A stretch of DNA of 64,000 nt from Oscillospiraceae bacterium MB08-C2-2 (GCA_035621215.1 CP141729.1:1572944-1636943); one strand, 5' to 3'. Counted from the stretch's first letter, positions 1-9,731 are shown. A program made the numbers and translations. The notes: generated by a model from the letters alone, not told the origin.

Positions 1-2
1 CC

Positions 3-857
3 TTGTGCACAGTGGAGCAGGCACTTGCTCAATCACAGGCGCTGTACGAGAAATACCACGGTGTGGCAGGCGGGCGCATCCGCACCTCCTGTGCCCCGGC
101 GGGGATGCCGGCCTGTACCAAAGAAATGATGCAGGCCCTAAAACACTTCACCAAAGAGCGGGGTCTGATTTACCACACACACCTTGCAGAAGGCCCGGTG
201 GAAACGGAAAAAATCCGCAAAAACTTCGGCATGGGTGAAGGCGAGGCGCTATACCACTATGGCCTTCTGGATGAGGGCACACTGCTGGCTCACAGCATTT
301 GGCTGGAGGATGACGAGCTTAGCCTCATCGCCAAATCGGGGGCAAACCCGATATACTGCCCCTGCACCAATCTCAAAATAAGCGATGGAATCCCCAAAAT
401 AGGCAAAATGCTTGATTTGGGCATCAATGTTTGCATTGGGTGTGATGGTGAAGCCAGCAGTTCCAACCGGGATATGCTGCTGGAGGCCAAGCTGGGTGCG
501 TTCCTGCAAAAGGGTGCCACACTTCGCCCCACTGTGATGGATGCTGGCACTACCTATAAGATGATGACACAAAACGCGGCCCGGGCACTCAAATGCGAGG
601 ATACCGGCGTGGTTGAAGCAGGCAAGCGTGCCGATTTTATTCTTGTGGATACAGCAAGTGATATCCGCCTGAGCAACCAAAACACCCGCCTGAGCAATCT
701 TCTGTTTGCGGGCACTGGCGATGCGGTGGACACTGTATTTGTGGATGGCCGACTAATTTTGCAGGATAAGAAGCTGGTTCATTTCAACCAATCCCATGTG
801 CTTCAAAAGTGCGAATCGCTTTTGGAAAAGCTGGATAAAAAAATTCTCACCATTTAG
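3..857 (+). CDS. Amidohydrolase, COG0402 deaminase type (5' partial)
   Basis: This is the C-terminal part of a metal-dependent aminohydrolase of the guanine/methylthioadenosine/S-adenosylhomocysteine deaminase type. The reading frame is open to the window edge, so the true start lies outside. Visible landmarks, numbered from the first codon here, are a metal-site HTHLAE at 58-63, a further His in LAHS at 97, and GCDGE at 146-150, where the Asp is the usual catalytic metal ligand. The C-terminal stretch GKRADFILVD is the classic end of the family. A nucleoside hydrolase follows after 15 bp, so a nucleobase such as guanine or an oxidised purine is a likely substrate; this is inference from context. 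The TAG stop shows that TAG terminates translation normally here. Confidence 0.85.
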   Translation: MCTVEQALAQSQALYEKYHGVAGGRIRTSCAPAGMPACTKEMMQALKHFTKERGLIYHTHLAEGPVETEKIRKNFGMGEGEALYHYGLLDEGTLLAHSIWLEDDELSLIAKSGANPIYCPCTNLKISDGIPKIGKMLDLGINVCIGCDGEASSSNRDMLLEAKLGAFLQKGATLRPTVMDAGTTYKMMTQNAARALKCEDTGVVEAGKRADFILVDTASDIRLSNQNTRLSNLLFAGTGDAVDTVFVDGRLILQDKKLVHFNQSHVLQKCESLLEKLDKKILTI

Positions 858-872
858 AAAGGGGAAAAAACC

Positions 873-1850
873 ATGAAGAAAATACCTGTCATACTGGATG
901 TGGATACAGGCACGGACGATGCGGTTGCCATTCTGTGTGCAGCTCTCAGCCCCAAAATAGACCTGCTGGCACTCACTGTGGCTTCCGGCAATCAGCCGCT
1001 GAAGAACACTGTGGATAATACCTTGCGAATTGTGGAGCTTTCCGGCAAGGATATTCCTGTTTATGCAGGCTGCCCAGAGCCGATGGTGCGCAACCTGATG
1101 CCGGGCCGTGCACTGGATGTGCGTATGCAGACAGTGGAAAAAACCATAAATGGCGAGCATATCTCGATTCATGAGCCCCATCTCCCCTTGCCCGCCCCTA
1201 AAACCAAAGCACAGGAACAGCATGCATGCAGCTATCTGGTAGAGACCCTTCGCAGCACCAAAGAAAAAATCACCATCATCGCCGTTGCCCCCCTAACCAA
1301 TATCGGCATGGCCCTGCGTATGGCTCCTGAAATTGCCCACAACATTGAAGAACTGGTGATCATGGGCGGTAGTGTTAACGGTGGCAACCGCACACCCGCT
1401 GCGGAAGCGAATTTCTTCGATGACCCCGAAGCGGCTCAAATCGTCCTAAAAAGCGGTATACCCATGCGCATTTTCACCTTGGAAGCCACGGAGATCGTGG
1501 AATGCGATCACAAGGACGCCAATGAATTCCGCAAGCTTGGCAAGGTGGGTGAATTTGTGGGCGATCTGATCGATGGATTTATTCACCGCTGCACCCTGTT
1601 GGATATCTGCCCCAACCAAGCAGTGGCTATTCACGATGCCATTACGGTGTGCGGTGTCATTGATCCCGACATGGTAACCAATCAGCAAAAAAATGCCTGC
1701 GACATTTGCCTGAGCGGCTGGGCCGACGGCAAGCTGGTGGTGGATCGCCGCAACTTTGCCTCCGCCAATGAACCAGTCAGCATTGTGTATGACATTGATA
1801 AAGTCCGATGCCTGCAGGCTATGAAAAACAGTCTGGAAGGGAAGATATAG
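873..1850 (+). CDS. Inosine-uridine preferring nucleoside hydrolase
   Basis: This 325-residue protein belongs to the IunH/nucleoside N-ribohydrolase family, which splits nucleosides into base and ribose in the cytoplasm. The N-terminus carries the calcium-binding Asp cluster DVDTGTDDA at 9-17, and a late HDAITV motif matches the conserved HDA of the family. The start is set by AAAGGGGA a few bases before ATG. It is 15 bp downstream of the deaminase-type amidohydrolase and probably in the same operon, which suggests that free bases released here are then deaminated. Length is normal for the family. The exact nucleoside cannot be read from sequence. Confidence 0.9.
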   Translation: MKKIPVILDVDTGTDDAVAILCAALSPKIDLLALTVASGNQPLKNTVDNTLRIVELSGKDIPVYAGCPEPMVRNLMPGRALDVRMQTVEKTINGEHISIHEPHLPLPAPKTKAQEQHACSYLVETLRSTKEKITIIAVAPLTNIGMALRMAPEIAHNIEELVIMGGSVNGGNRTPAAEANFFDDPEAAQIVLKSGIPMRIFTLEATEIVECDHKDANEFRKLGKVGEFVGDLIDGFIHRCTLLDICPNQAVAIHDAITVCGVIDPDMVTNQQKNACDICLSGWADGKLVVDRRNFASANEPVSIVYDIDKVRCLQAMKNSLEGKI

Positions 1851-1904
1851 GAACCTTAGGTCAGCGCCGTGATCCTTTTATCTTTTTTGCTGATAAAGCC
1901 ATAT

Positions 1905-1945
1905 AAAACCGCAGCCGCCCTAATCATAAGGGCGGCTGCGGTTTT
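1905..1945. terminator. Bidirectional rho-independent terminator
   Basis: A 16-bp perfect stem (1905-1920 with 1930-1945) encloses a 9-nt loop. It has A-runs on one side and T-runs on the other, so it can terminate the nucleoside hydrolase transcript on the plus strand and the amidase transcript arriving on the minus strand. Confidence 0.9.
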
Positions 1946-2129
1946 CTTTATAGCCTGCAAGGGCGTTGTTTCGTGAGCGATCGGGAATAGCAAGCAATGC
2001 CGCATAAAATTTTCAACCGTTCTGCATGTACCTGTTGGAAGAATGCCCGATAAGGCTTGTTAGAATCAGCTGATTATACTTTACTGAATCTAGGAAGGAA
2101 GGGTTTTGCAATTTATGGGAGAGCATTTG

Positions 2130-3362
2130 CTATAGCTGCACAATCAGATCGTGCAAAACCTGAATGGCCTTGGAAAAATCCTCGTATGGTGTATATTCCA
2201 CGGGGCAATGGCTTCTTCCATCTTTGCTCGGCACAAAAATCATGACAGTGTCCAAAGTCTGGCCGATAGCAAGAGAATCGTGGCCTGCGCCGCTGGCCAT
2301 TTTCTGGTATGTATACCCATGCCGGAGACAGCTGGCTTCCATCACATCCAGCATAGGGCCGCTCAGGCTGACCGGGGTAATGGTCAGCTTGGTATCCACA
2401 CCGTAGCTTGCTCCAACCAGCTTGGTCTCAAAATCCAACAGCTTCCAGATATTATCCGCCAGCTCACAGATAATGGCATTGTCTGTGGAACGAATGTCAA
2501 TGCTGAAATCCACCGAGGCCGCCACAACATTCATTGCGCTTGGCTGCGCCTTCATGTATCCCACTGTTGCTACCGTTCCATCGCCCTTTTCTCTAGCCAT
2601 ATCGCCGATGCGGCTAATTACCTTGCAGGCAATGTCAACAGCATCCTGCCGCATATTCATGGGGGTGGTGCCGGCATGATCCGAGCGCCCGTTCACCGTT
2701 ACCATATACCGCTGAATGCCAACAATGCATTCCACCAGCCCAATTTCCAGCTTTTTTGCATCCAGCACCGGCCCCTGCTCAATGTGCAGCTCGATAAAAT
2801 GCCCGATCCGTTGATTTGGCCATGCGGCGTTTTTCAGATTCTCCGGCACAAGGCCATACTCTTTCATGGCGTCATAAACGGATATATCGTTCTTATCTGT
2901 ATAATGCCTGCATTCTTCCACTGTCATTTGCCCCAGCATGCATTTAGAGCCGAAGTAGCCGGTTCCGAACCGGCAGCCTTCTTCATCCATAAAGGCGGCC
3001 ACTACATAGTCCGCAGCGAGCTGGATTCCCTCGTCACGAAAAATCCGTGCCAGCTCAATGGCACTCACAACGCCCGCAATTCCATCATAATTGCCGCCAT
3101 TGTATACCGAATCATAGTGAGAACCCGCCATGATGCACGGAAGAGCACGGTCACTCCCCGGAAGAACCCCGAACAGATTGCCCACACAGTCCTCTTCCAC
3201 CTCAAGGCCGGCATCCGCCATGATCTCCTTCAGATATTCCGCCGCTTCCCGGGTTTCTTTGGTAAAAGGCATCCGGGTGCAGCCTTTTCCCGGCGTTGCG
3301 GTAAACTGCTCTAAATGCTGTAGGTTTTCACGGATTCTTTCGGTTGTATTCCTGGATTCCAT
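2130..3362 (-). CDS. Allantoate amidohydrolase-like M20 family amidase
   Basis: This 410-residue enzyme belongs to the hydantoinase/carbamoylase group (allantoate amidohydrolase AllC, ureidoglycine hydrolase, N-carbamoyl-L-amino acid hydrolase). These are dimeric metallo-amidases that remove carbamoyl groups. Metal ligands are visible as GSHYDS (His82, Asp84), NYDG (Asp93), the DEEG pair at 126-129 and His193 in LHIEQGP. The chosen ATG has AAGAGGA seven bases upstream; an upstream in-frame extension lacks a ribosome site. Beside carbamate kinase and the oxamate carbamoyltransferase set it most likely acts on allantoate or a ureido intermediate of purine breakdown. A carbamoyl-amino acid is the main alternative. 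Confidence 0.85.
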   Translation of the reverse strand: MESRNTTERIRENLQHLEQFTATPGKGCTRMPFTKETREAAEYLKEIMADAGLEVEEDCVGNLFGVLPGSDRALPCIMAGSHYDSVYNGGNYDGIAGVVSAIELARIFRDEGIQLAADYVVAAFMDEEGCRFGTGYFGSKCMLGQMTVEECRHYTDKNDISVYDAMKEYGLVPENLKNAAWPNQRIGHFIELHIEQGPVLDAKKLEIGLVECIVGIQRYMVTVNGRSDHAGTTPMNMRQDAVDIACKVISRIGDMAREKGDGTVATVGYMKAQPSAMNVVAASVDFSIDIRSTDNAIICELADNIWKLLDFETKLVGASYGVDTKLTITPVSLSGPMLDVMEASCLRHGYTYQKMASGAGHDSLAIGQTLDTVMIFVPSKDGRSHCPVEYTPYEDFSKAIQVLHDLIVQL

Positions 3363-3473
3363 GCATCTATCCTCTTTCTGTTGTTTTGTTTCATCTGGGG
3401 ACAAAAAGTGGAAACAGGGTTTGCTTCCTTACCAAAAGGCAGAGAAGCAAAACCACTGTTCCAGCTAAAGAAA

Positions 3474-4718
3474 TTATACCTGTGCTTCTTGGATTGCCTC
3501 GCTGTTGTATATGTCCTTATGGAAGGCGCCGCTTACCTTAGAGGCGATCATACCCACCATAATGTCAACATCCACGTTGATGACAGTGCGGAACATACCG
3601 GAGAACCAATCGATGGCAATGAGGATGGCTACAGCCTCTGTGGGCAGACCCAGTGTTGCAGCAAAGAAGGTGTAGGTTACAATCATACCGCCCGGCACAA
3701 CAATGGTTCCCATGCACATGAGGCAGGCCAGCAGAATGGAAAGCCCCAGCTGAGAGGGGGTCAGAGTCATACCGGTGGCCTGGCTCATAAAGAGAATGGC
3801 CAGCACATAGCACTGAACAGCACCGGTGCTGTTCATAGACATGGCAACCGGCCCCACAAAATCAGCCACTTTTTTATCCACGCCGAATTTGTTGACCATA
3901 TCGTCCATTTCGGTGGGCAGGCATATGGCAGAGGAGGTTGTAGCAATGGCCATTAACGAAACCTTAGCAAATTTTTGGGGCAGCCGCAGGGGGCTGACTC
4001 CGCAAAAAGCGGCGGTGAAAGAACCGAACAGCACCATTTGAATGACATCGCCAATCAGCAGGCACAGCAGGAATTTGAGCATAGGCAAAATAACGGTGAA
4101 GCCTGTTGTTCCCGCAACATCGGCCAGCAGGAAAAAGATACCCACAGGGGCAAGCTTCATCACAACCGTGATCATGCCCATAACAATGCCGTTGGCCTGT
4201 TTCAGAATATCCAGCATCAGAGGGTTTTCGGTTTGTCTGGCATAAGCACCTGCACAAACGCCAAACAGAATGGAAAACACAATGCTGGGCACCATATCGC
4301 CGGCGGCCATGGCCGAGAAAATATTGGTGGATACAAAGTTGGTCAGCGTTGTTTGAATGCTGGTGTTGGCAACTTCTGCCGTGGATGCCACAGTGCCGAT
4401 GTTAATGCCGATTCCCGGCTTCACAATCATGCCCAGTGCCAACCCAAGACCTGCCGCGATCAGGGTAAAGACAACTATGCAAACGAATGTGGTGAAGCCC
4501 ATTTTCCCAGCGCCTTTTCCCTGAATGCCCGCAAGAGAACCGGCAACAGAGGTCATAACCAGCGGCACAACGGACATTTGAATCAAGCGGATGAAAATGG
4601 TTCCGATGAATTTGACATTGCCTGCCCACGGCCCCACCAGACTGCCGAAGATCAGACCCCCAATGGTTGCAAGGATGATCCATGTGGTGAGTGATAGTTT
4701 TTTCTTCTGAACGCTCAT
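3474..4718 (-). CDS. Dicarboxylate/amino acid:cation symporter (DAACS family)
   Basis: A 414-residue polytopic membrane protein of the sodium:dicarboxylate symporter family, which moves glutamate, C4-dicarboxylates or related acids with Na+ or H+. It shows the family pattern of about eight helices, a serine/threonine-rich re-entrant stretch (ATTSSAICLPTEM) and the conserved SMNSTGAV segment. The start is fixed by an AGGAGGA site seven bases before ATG at 4718; an earlier in-frame codon lacks one. It lies about 110 bp upstream of the amidase gene on the same strand and beyond the carbamate kinase terminator, so it is probably a separate unit with the amidase. It may import a ureide or export an acidic end product; the substrate is not identifiable. 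Confidence 0.85.
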   Translation of the reverse strand: MSVQKKKLSLTTWIILATIGGLIFGSLVGPWAGNVKFIGTIFIRLIQMSVVPLVMTSVAGSLAGIQGKGAGKMGFTTFVCIVVFTLIAAGLGLALGMIVKPGIGINIGTVASTAEVANTSIQTTLTNFVSTNIFSAMAAGDMVPSIVFSILFGVCAGAYARQTENPLMLDILKQANGIVMGMITVVMKLAPVGIFFLLADVAGTTGFTVILPMLKFLLCLLIGDVIQMVLFGSFTAAFCGVSPLRLPQKFAKVSLMAIATTSSAICLPTEMDDMVNKFGVDKKVADFVGPVAMSMNSTGAVQCYVLAILFMSQATGMTLTPSQLGLSILLACLMCMGTIVVPGGMIVTYTFFAATLGLPTEAVAILIAIDWFSGMFRTVINVDVDIMVGMIASKVSGAFHKDIYNSEAIQEAQV

Positions 4719-4738
4719 ACTCTTCCTCCTCAATTTAA

Positions 4739-4786
4739 AAAAGAGCAGTCCTATGGCGTTGTGCTCGCCATTGAGACTGCTCTTTT
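4739..4786 (-). terminator. Rho-independent terminator after carbamate kinase operon
   Basis: Arms AAAAGAGCAGTC (4739-4750) and GACTGCTCTTTT (4775-4786) form a 12-bp stem; read on the minus strand it is followed by a run of T. It closes the transporter-fdrA-DUF2877-kinase operon. Confidence 0.85.
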
Positions 4787-4870
4787 CCTTATTGCAATTA
4801 TATTATCGTATCCGAGGCCGGATTTCAATGTGCAAACCGTCTTTTGTTGGCGAATAACGATGTGCACTTC

Positions 4871-5830
4871 CTACACTTTTGCGGTCTGCTCCTCCGGCAG
4901 AATTCGTGTGCCGTCCTGCCCCTCCAGTGCGCTCTGCATATGCTCGATGGAGGTGATCAGCGCCTGCCCTCCGCCAGCCTCTACAAACTGCATAGCGGCG
5001 CGTATTTTCGGCCCCATGCTTCCCTCCGGGAACTCCCCCCGGCACAGGTATTCCCGGCACTGTGAAACAGTCATGGAATCCAGTTCTTTTTGGTCAGGGG
5101 TTCCATAACCAAGGGCCACCTTGGCAACCCCGGTAAGAATTACCAAGATGTCGGCATGCACAGCGCATGCCACCATAGCGGATGCAAAGTCCTTGTCAAT
5201 CACAGCCTCTACCCCTTGCAGGTCGCCATCCTTGGTGCGGATAACCGGAATCCCGCCTCCGCCCACGGTAATCAGGAGAAAATTCTTCTCCAGCAGGGCC
5301 TCAATGGCATCCCTTTCCACCAGCTCTAAGGGCATGGGAGAAGCCACCACCCTGCGGTAGCCACGGTCGCTGTCTTTCCGCATGCAAAAGCCCTTTTCAC
5401 GGCCAAGCATCTCGGCTTCTTCCTCATTAAAGAAAGGCCCGATAAATTTCGTGGGGTTCTGAAAGGCAGAATCTTTTTCATCCACCACCACCTGCGTCAG
5501 CACGGTGGCCACCTTTTTATCAAGGCGGCGCCGGCTCAGCAGATTCATCAACGTCTGGGAAATCATATAGCCTAAGCTGCCTTGCGTTTGTGCGCCGCAG
5601 ATATCCAACGGATTTTCGGGTACCGTATGCTTGGCAATGTCGTTTTGCAGCACAATGCTCCCCACCTGAGGCCCGTTGCCGTGTGTGAGAATAATCCGGT
5701 CACCGGCTTCCACCAAATCCGCGATGATGTTGCAGCAGTGCACAATATTCTGGTGCTGTTCCGCTATCGTTCCCTTTTGTCCGCTCTGGGTGATGGCGTT
5801 TCCTCCGATGGCAATCACAACGGTTCTCAT
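4871..5830 (-). CDS. arcC: Carbamate kinase
   Basis: This 319-residue amino acid kinase family member transfers phosphate between carbamoyl phosphate and ADP, giving ATP, CO2 and ammonia. It begins with the nucleotide/carbamate loop AIGGNAI and has the HGNGPQVG motif, both hallmarks of ArcC. Its ATG overlaps the stop of the DUF2877 gene by 4 bp (ATGA), so translation is probably coupled. In E. coli the equivalent allantoin-cluster enzyme is YbcF/AllK, which uses carbamoyl phosphate released from the oxamate carbamoyltransferase reaction. Here it is the last gene of the operon, followed by a terminator, and is the likely ATP-yielding step. Confidence 0.93.
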   Translation of the reverse strand: MRTVVIAIGGNAITQSGQKGTIAEQHQNIVHCCNIIADLVEAGDRIILTHGNGPQVGSIVLQNDIAKHTVPENPLDICGAQTQGSLGYMISQTLMNLLSRRRLDKKVATVLTQVVVDEKDSAFQNPTKFIGPFFNEEEAEMLGREKGFCMRKDSDRGYRRVVASPMPLELVERDAIEALLEKNFLLITVGGGGIPVIRTKDGDLQGVEAVIDKDFASAMVACAVHADILVILTGVAKVALGYGTPDQKELDSMTVSQCREYLCRGEFPEGSMGPKIRAAMQFVEAGGGQALITSIEHMQSALEGQDGTRILPEEQTAKV

Positions 5831-6711
5831 CCGCAGGCCTCCTCTGTTTCTTCTTTTTGCGAGCTGTTCTCAAGGGCTATACGGGCTGCGCACACAATGC
5901 CGCTGAGGGTATCAATACCCGAGCTGTGTCCCGTTTGGGCCACAGCCTCCACGCCAAAGCCGAGCTGGTGGCCTGAATCCACGCAGTGATGCAGGCGGTG
6001 CAGCTTTTCACCGAACTCCCCCGCCAGCGCACAGCGCAAAAAGGCGGCACTGACTGTATTGGTGCGGCCAAGCTCTCCTTCAAATGCAGAGGTCATTTGC
6101 CCAAGCCACGCCTTGCCCGGAGCGCCCAGTGACCAAAACACAAACAGCATTCCCACTAAAAAATCATCCCCGGAGGGAGTCAGCCCGGTACCCAGCCCAA
6201 CCAGCGATTTTAAAGCGGCTGCAAATTTCTCCTGACCCTGCTTGACACCCGCTTGCAGCTCAGTGAGCTTCTCTGCAAGAACCTGCTCCAGTATGCTTCC
6301 ACAGGGAGCACCCCCCCCCAGCACCAAATCCCCAAAACCGCCACGCTCTTTATAGTGTGGGAGTATCTCCTCGGCGGCACAGCAAATCCGCAGCAGTGCC
6401 TCAAGGCGCAGGATAGACGAAAGCCTAGGTTCCCAGCTATTTCCTTTAAAAGAGAGCCTTTGCGTTCCCAGCAAAAGACCATCCTTCAAAAAGCGGGCCT
6501 CCTGCCCAGCGGAAATTTGCTCCATCTGCCGGGAATCCCAACCGTCAGTGACCAGAGAAATCGGTGTTGCGGCAACAGCGACGGCATGGAGGGCATAAAG
6601 GCGTTGCTCCACCAGCAGGTTTACCACATTGCCATAGCAGGAATGCACCGTTCCCACAGCTTCCCTCTGAAAAAGTGGATATGCCCTTGTTACACAGCGT
6701 AGAATTGTCAT
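5827..6711 (-). CDS. DUF2877 protein, YlbF/AllH-like oxamate carbamoyltransferase subunit
   Basis: A 294-residue protein of the DUF2877 family, related to E. coli YlbF (AllH). A central GLGTGLTPSGDDFLVG segment is the family signature. In E. coli the FdrA, YlbE and YlbF proteins work together as oxamate carbamoyltransferase, which converts oxalurate to oxamate and carbamoyl phosphate. The gene overlaps both neighbours by 4 bp, between the fused FdrA-YlbE gene and carbamate kinase, which is the expected order. Assignment to the complex rests on family and context; no catalytic residue can be named from the sequence. Confidence 0.82.
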   Translation of the reverse strand: MTILRCVTRAYPLFQREAVGTVHSCYGNVVNLLVEQRLYALHAVAVAATPISLVTDGWDSRQMEQISAGQEARFLKDGLLLGTQRLSFKGNSWEPRLSSILRLEALLRICCAAEEILPHYKERGGFGDLVLGGGAPCGSILEQVLAEKLTELQAGVKQGQEKFAAALKSLVGLGTGLTPSGDDFLVGMLFVFWSLGAPGKAWLGQMTSAFEGELGRTNTVSAAFLRCALAGEFGEKLHRLHHCVDSGHQLGFGVEAVAQTGHSSGIDTLSGIVCAARIALENSSQKEETEEACG

Positions 6712-9700
6712 TTTACTTCATCAAATCCCAGTGTCTTGGCATAGGCCAAAACGGCCTGAGAAAAGCACTCCAGCGGCGGATTGACCGTTCCTGCACCAAT
6801 TTGCCCCTGCCCCGCTACCTTGTGTGCGATGCCTGTATTGATGACTGGTGTGATGCCGGTTGCCACGACTTTGCGGCTGTCAATGCCCAGACACGCCCCC
6901 TTGAAATTCCAAGTCGGGATGGGAAAGGCTTGGTTGTGGGCAAGGCAGATCTCCTGCATACGGTTGCTGATGGCCAATGCATCCTCAAAGCCGCCAGTAC
7001 CCACAAACCGGGTAACCGCCGGTGCCGCAATCATGGCCATCCCGCCCACGCCAAAGGTTTCGGTAATAGCAGAATCCCCCATATCCGGGTTGGCCATTTC
7101 TTCCTCAAAGCCTGTAAAATACAGCCCTTTGGGCGTGTTGACAGGCCCTGTGAACCACCGGCTGCCCATGCCGCTGATGCGCACGCCGAAATCCTTGCCA
7201 TTGCGGCTCATAACCGTTACCACCGTGCCGCACTCCACTGTGGCGGCATAATCCATCACCGCTTTGGAGGCGGCCATCATGATGTTAAGAAAAAACTGGT
7301 CGGTATCTGCCAGAAATTTGATGACACTGTATTTATCCCCATCGGGAATAGCAAGACCTGTAATCACCGGGGCCATTTCTTTCAGGAACACCAGAGAGGC
7401 CGCAATGTTCCGTTGGTGGAATTCATCCCCCATGGCAATGGCACGGCTGACCATGGTGCCAATATTCAGGCCGTTTTCCAGCTTCTGCAACGCCATGTGC
7501 AGCACAGGCCCCAGCACATCCCGCATAAAGCGCAGCCGCTGGATAACCGGCTCTGAATAAGCACCAAAGCGCAGCACCTGACCGATCCCCTCGTTCATGG
7601 TGCAGTAGGCGCTGTTGCCCCCCGCTGTATTGCGCACATGAAGCACTGGCATATTCGCCGAGGTGATACCACCCATAGGCCCCACAAAGCCTGCATGATG
7701 GCAGGGCAGAAAGCGAACTCCACCGCTGCGCAAAAGGCTCCACGCTTCTTCCTCGGTTTCGGCCCAGCCCTCGAACAGCGCCGCCCCCACACAGGAGCCC
7801 TGCATGGGATGTGTCATCTCCTCCCATGTCATAGGCGGGCCTGCATGCAGAAGGAGCCGCCCGTGGGAAAATACTTCGGCAGCGGTATGTGCGGGAACCA
7901 CATCTACTAAGCAGGGGACACTCTGTGTGATCTTATCCAAAACCGCCTGATTCGCCTCCGCAACGGTGCGGTAAGGCCCCTCCGAAAACTCGTAGGCATC
8001 CAAAAACTCGATGGCTCGGCGCAGGGTTTTATCCCCCCCGGCAAAGGGCTTCCATTCAAAGTGCACCACATCGGCCCCGGCCGCCTTTAAATCCTTGGCA
8101 AAGCCTTTAAGCCCCACATTCACAACACCCGGCTTATGGCGCAGCAGCTCCATCATTACTTCAGAGGGCTGTTCCAAAGGAAGAGCCTGTGGAGCGGGTG
8201 TGGAAACAGCCTCTGCATAGTCAGCAGGCTGGCAGCCCGCCAGCCCCAGGGCGGCTTCTGCCGCTTCGGTGTTGCCATACAGCACATGTGCCCCGGCATC
8301 TGTGAGCAGCTTTCCCTGCTTCTCAAGCTTTTGGCTATCCTGCTCTGTTCCCAGCAGATTCACCACAAAAGCCACATGGTTTTCCTGTGCCTTTTCCTGC
8401 CGAATACGGCGGATTGCCTGTGCCAGTTCAAGAGCTGGCTCTTCGCTTGAGCCTTGCCCCAACACAACATCCAACAGTACGACAGCAGGCTGTTCCAGCG
8501 GCAAAACCAGCTCCAGAAGCTTTTCACTCCTTGCGGTAGGGTCCATCATAGGATGGGGCTTGCCTTTGGTATACAGATCGTCCCCCAAATCAAGAATGCG
8601 GCAATTTTCCGCATACAGCACATAGCCCTCACGGTTCTGTTTGCCATGGAGCTGCATGCTTTTTTCGGCCAGCCAAGCGGCCTCTTTGGCTAGGGTACCG
8701 CCTGAGAAAAGCCCCAAAAGCAGCTGATTACTACCAAGGATAGGCTCACTGTTTTCCTCGCTTACAAGCAAGGGGTTTGCCTGTAAACCGGCAAGAGAAA
8801 CAGCCGCTCGTGCCAACTGCCGGGTTGTTTGGGTATAGTGAACGCCGCCACAGATTTTTGGCTCCTTTTCTCCAAGGAAAAGCACTACGCAGGGCTTTTT
8901 CAGTGAAGCAAGGGCTTTTTCCAGCTCCGCCTTCACCGCCTGTGCCGGGGGCTTGGAGATGATGGCAATGACCTTGGTTTCTTCATCCTGCTCCAGCATA
9001 CTGATGACCGCCTTCATGGTGATGCCACCCACTGCCTCGTGTAAATCACGACCGCCGGTGCCAATGGCGTGGCTGATGCCGCCGCCAAAGCGTTCAATCA
9101 TAACCGCCGCTTCTTGAATGCCGGTGCCCGCTGCCCCTGCAATGCCGATGCTCCCCCGCCTGCTGCGGTTGGCAAAAGCAAGCGGAACCCCGCTGAGCAC
9201 CGAGGTTCCGCAGTCGGCTCCCATAACCAGCAGGCCCTTTGCATGCGCCTCCTCTTTGAGTGCACGCTCCTCCTCTTCCGAGACATTGTCGCTGAACAGC
9301 ATCACATGCATCCCCAGCTTCAGGGCCTCTCTGGCTTCTTCCGCCGCATATTCACCGGGCACGGAAATCAGGGCCACTTTGCCTGCCGGGTTCAAAGCTT
9401 TAACAGCCTCCCAGCTTTTCACCACCGGCAGATTTTCCCCCACAGCCGCCTCCTGCTTACCTTTGCCTGCAAGCGCTTCCCGGACAGCCTCAACAATGGC
9501 CTCCGCATTGGCGGCATCCTCTGTATCCACCGCTATGACCATATCGTTGGGCATAGCCTTTGCAAGCTCAGCGCAGTCAAAGCCGCCCCTTTTCATAATT
9601 TCCAGATTGGCCGCACTGCCCATCATCACGGTTGCCTTGTTCACACCCGGAAAATGCCCCAGCTTTTTGCTCAGGAGCATAAGCTCCACCGAATCCATGT

Positions 9701-9731
9701 AGCTGTTTTGCTGAATGATTGTATGTATCAT
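6708..9731 (-). CDS. fdrA: FdrA-YlbE (DUF1116) fusion, oxamate carbamoyltransferase
   Basis: This 1007-residue protein is a fusion. Roughly residues 1-500 are FdrA: a succinyl-CoA-ligase-alpha-like fold with a glycine-rich GIAGAAGTGIQEA stretch and the later GTGGRDLHEAVGG motif. Roughly residues 530-1007 are DUF1116 (YlbE), beginning near KPGVVNVGLKGFAKDL. The joining segment is rich in Ala, Pro and Glu and looks like a linker. In E. coli the two parts are separate genes of the allantoin cluster, with the carbamoyltransferase function described for the FdrA/YlbE/YlbF set. The ATG overlaps the MFS stop by 4 bp and the stop overlaps the DUF2877 start by 4 bp. There is no internal stop, so it is a true single frame. 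Confidence 0.9.
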   Translation of the reverse strand: MIHTIIQQNSYMDSVELMLLSKKLGHFPGVNKATVMMGSAANLEIMKRGGFDCAELAKAMPNDMVIAVDTEDAANAEAIVEAVREALAGKGKQEAAVGENLPVVKSWEAVKALNPAGKVALISVPGEYAAEEAREALKLGMHVMLFSDNVSEEEERALKEEAHAKGLLVMGADCGTSVLSGVPLAFANRSRRGSIGIAGAAGTGIQEAAVMIERFGGGISHAIGTGGRDLHEAVGGITMKAVISMLEQDEETKVIAIISKPPAQAVKAELEKALASLKKPCVVLFLGEKEPKICGGVHYTQTTRQLARAAVSLAGLQANPLLVSEENSEPILGSNQLLLGLFSGGTLAKEAAWLAEKSMQLHGKQNREGYVLYAENCRILDLGDDLYTKGKPHPMMDPTARSEKLLELVLPLEQPAVVLLDVVLGQGSSEEPALELAQAIRRIRQEKAQENHVAFVVNLLGTEQDSQKLEKQGKLLTDAGAHVLYGNTEAAEAALGLAGCQPADYAEAVSTPAPQALPLEQPSEVMMELLRHKPGVVNVGLKGFAKDLKAAGADVVHFEWKPFAGGDKTLRRAIEFLDAYEFSEGPYRTVAEANQAVLDKITQSVPCLVDVVPAHTAAEVFSHGRLLLHAGPPMTWEEMTHPMQGSCVGAALFEGWAETEEEAWSLLRSGGVRFLPCHHAGFVGPMGGITSANMPVLHVRNTAGGNSAYCTMNEGIGQVLRFGAYSEPVIQRLRFMRDVLGPVLHMALQKLENGLNIGTMVSRAIAMGDEFHQRNIAASLVFLKEMAPVITGLAIPDGDKYSVIKFLADTDQFFLNIMMAASKAVMDYAATVECGTVVTVMSRNGKDFGVRISGMGSRWFTGPVNTPKGLYFTGFEEEMANPDMGDSAITETFGVGGMAMIAAPAVTRFVGTGGFEDALAISNRMQEICLAHNQAFPIPTWNFKGACLGIDSRKVVATGITPVINTGIAHKVAGQGQIGAGTVNPPLECFSQAVLAYAKTLGFDEVK

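Noticed and set aside
2151-3314. 387-codon plus-strand frame
   Set aside because: Antisense shadow of the amidase gene, which has clear family motifs; no ribosome site or family.
6564-7556. 330-codon plus-strand frame
   Set aside because: Antisense to the FdrA-YlbE fusion; composition is shadow-like.
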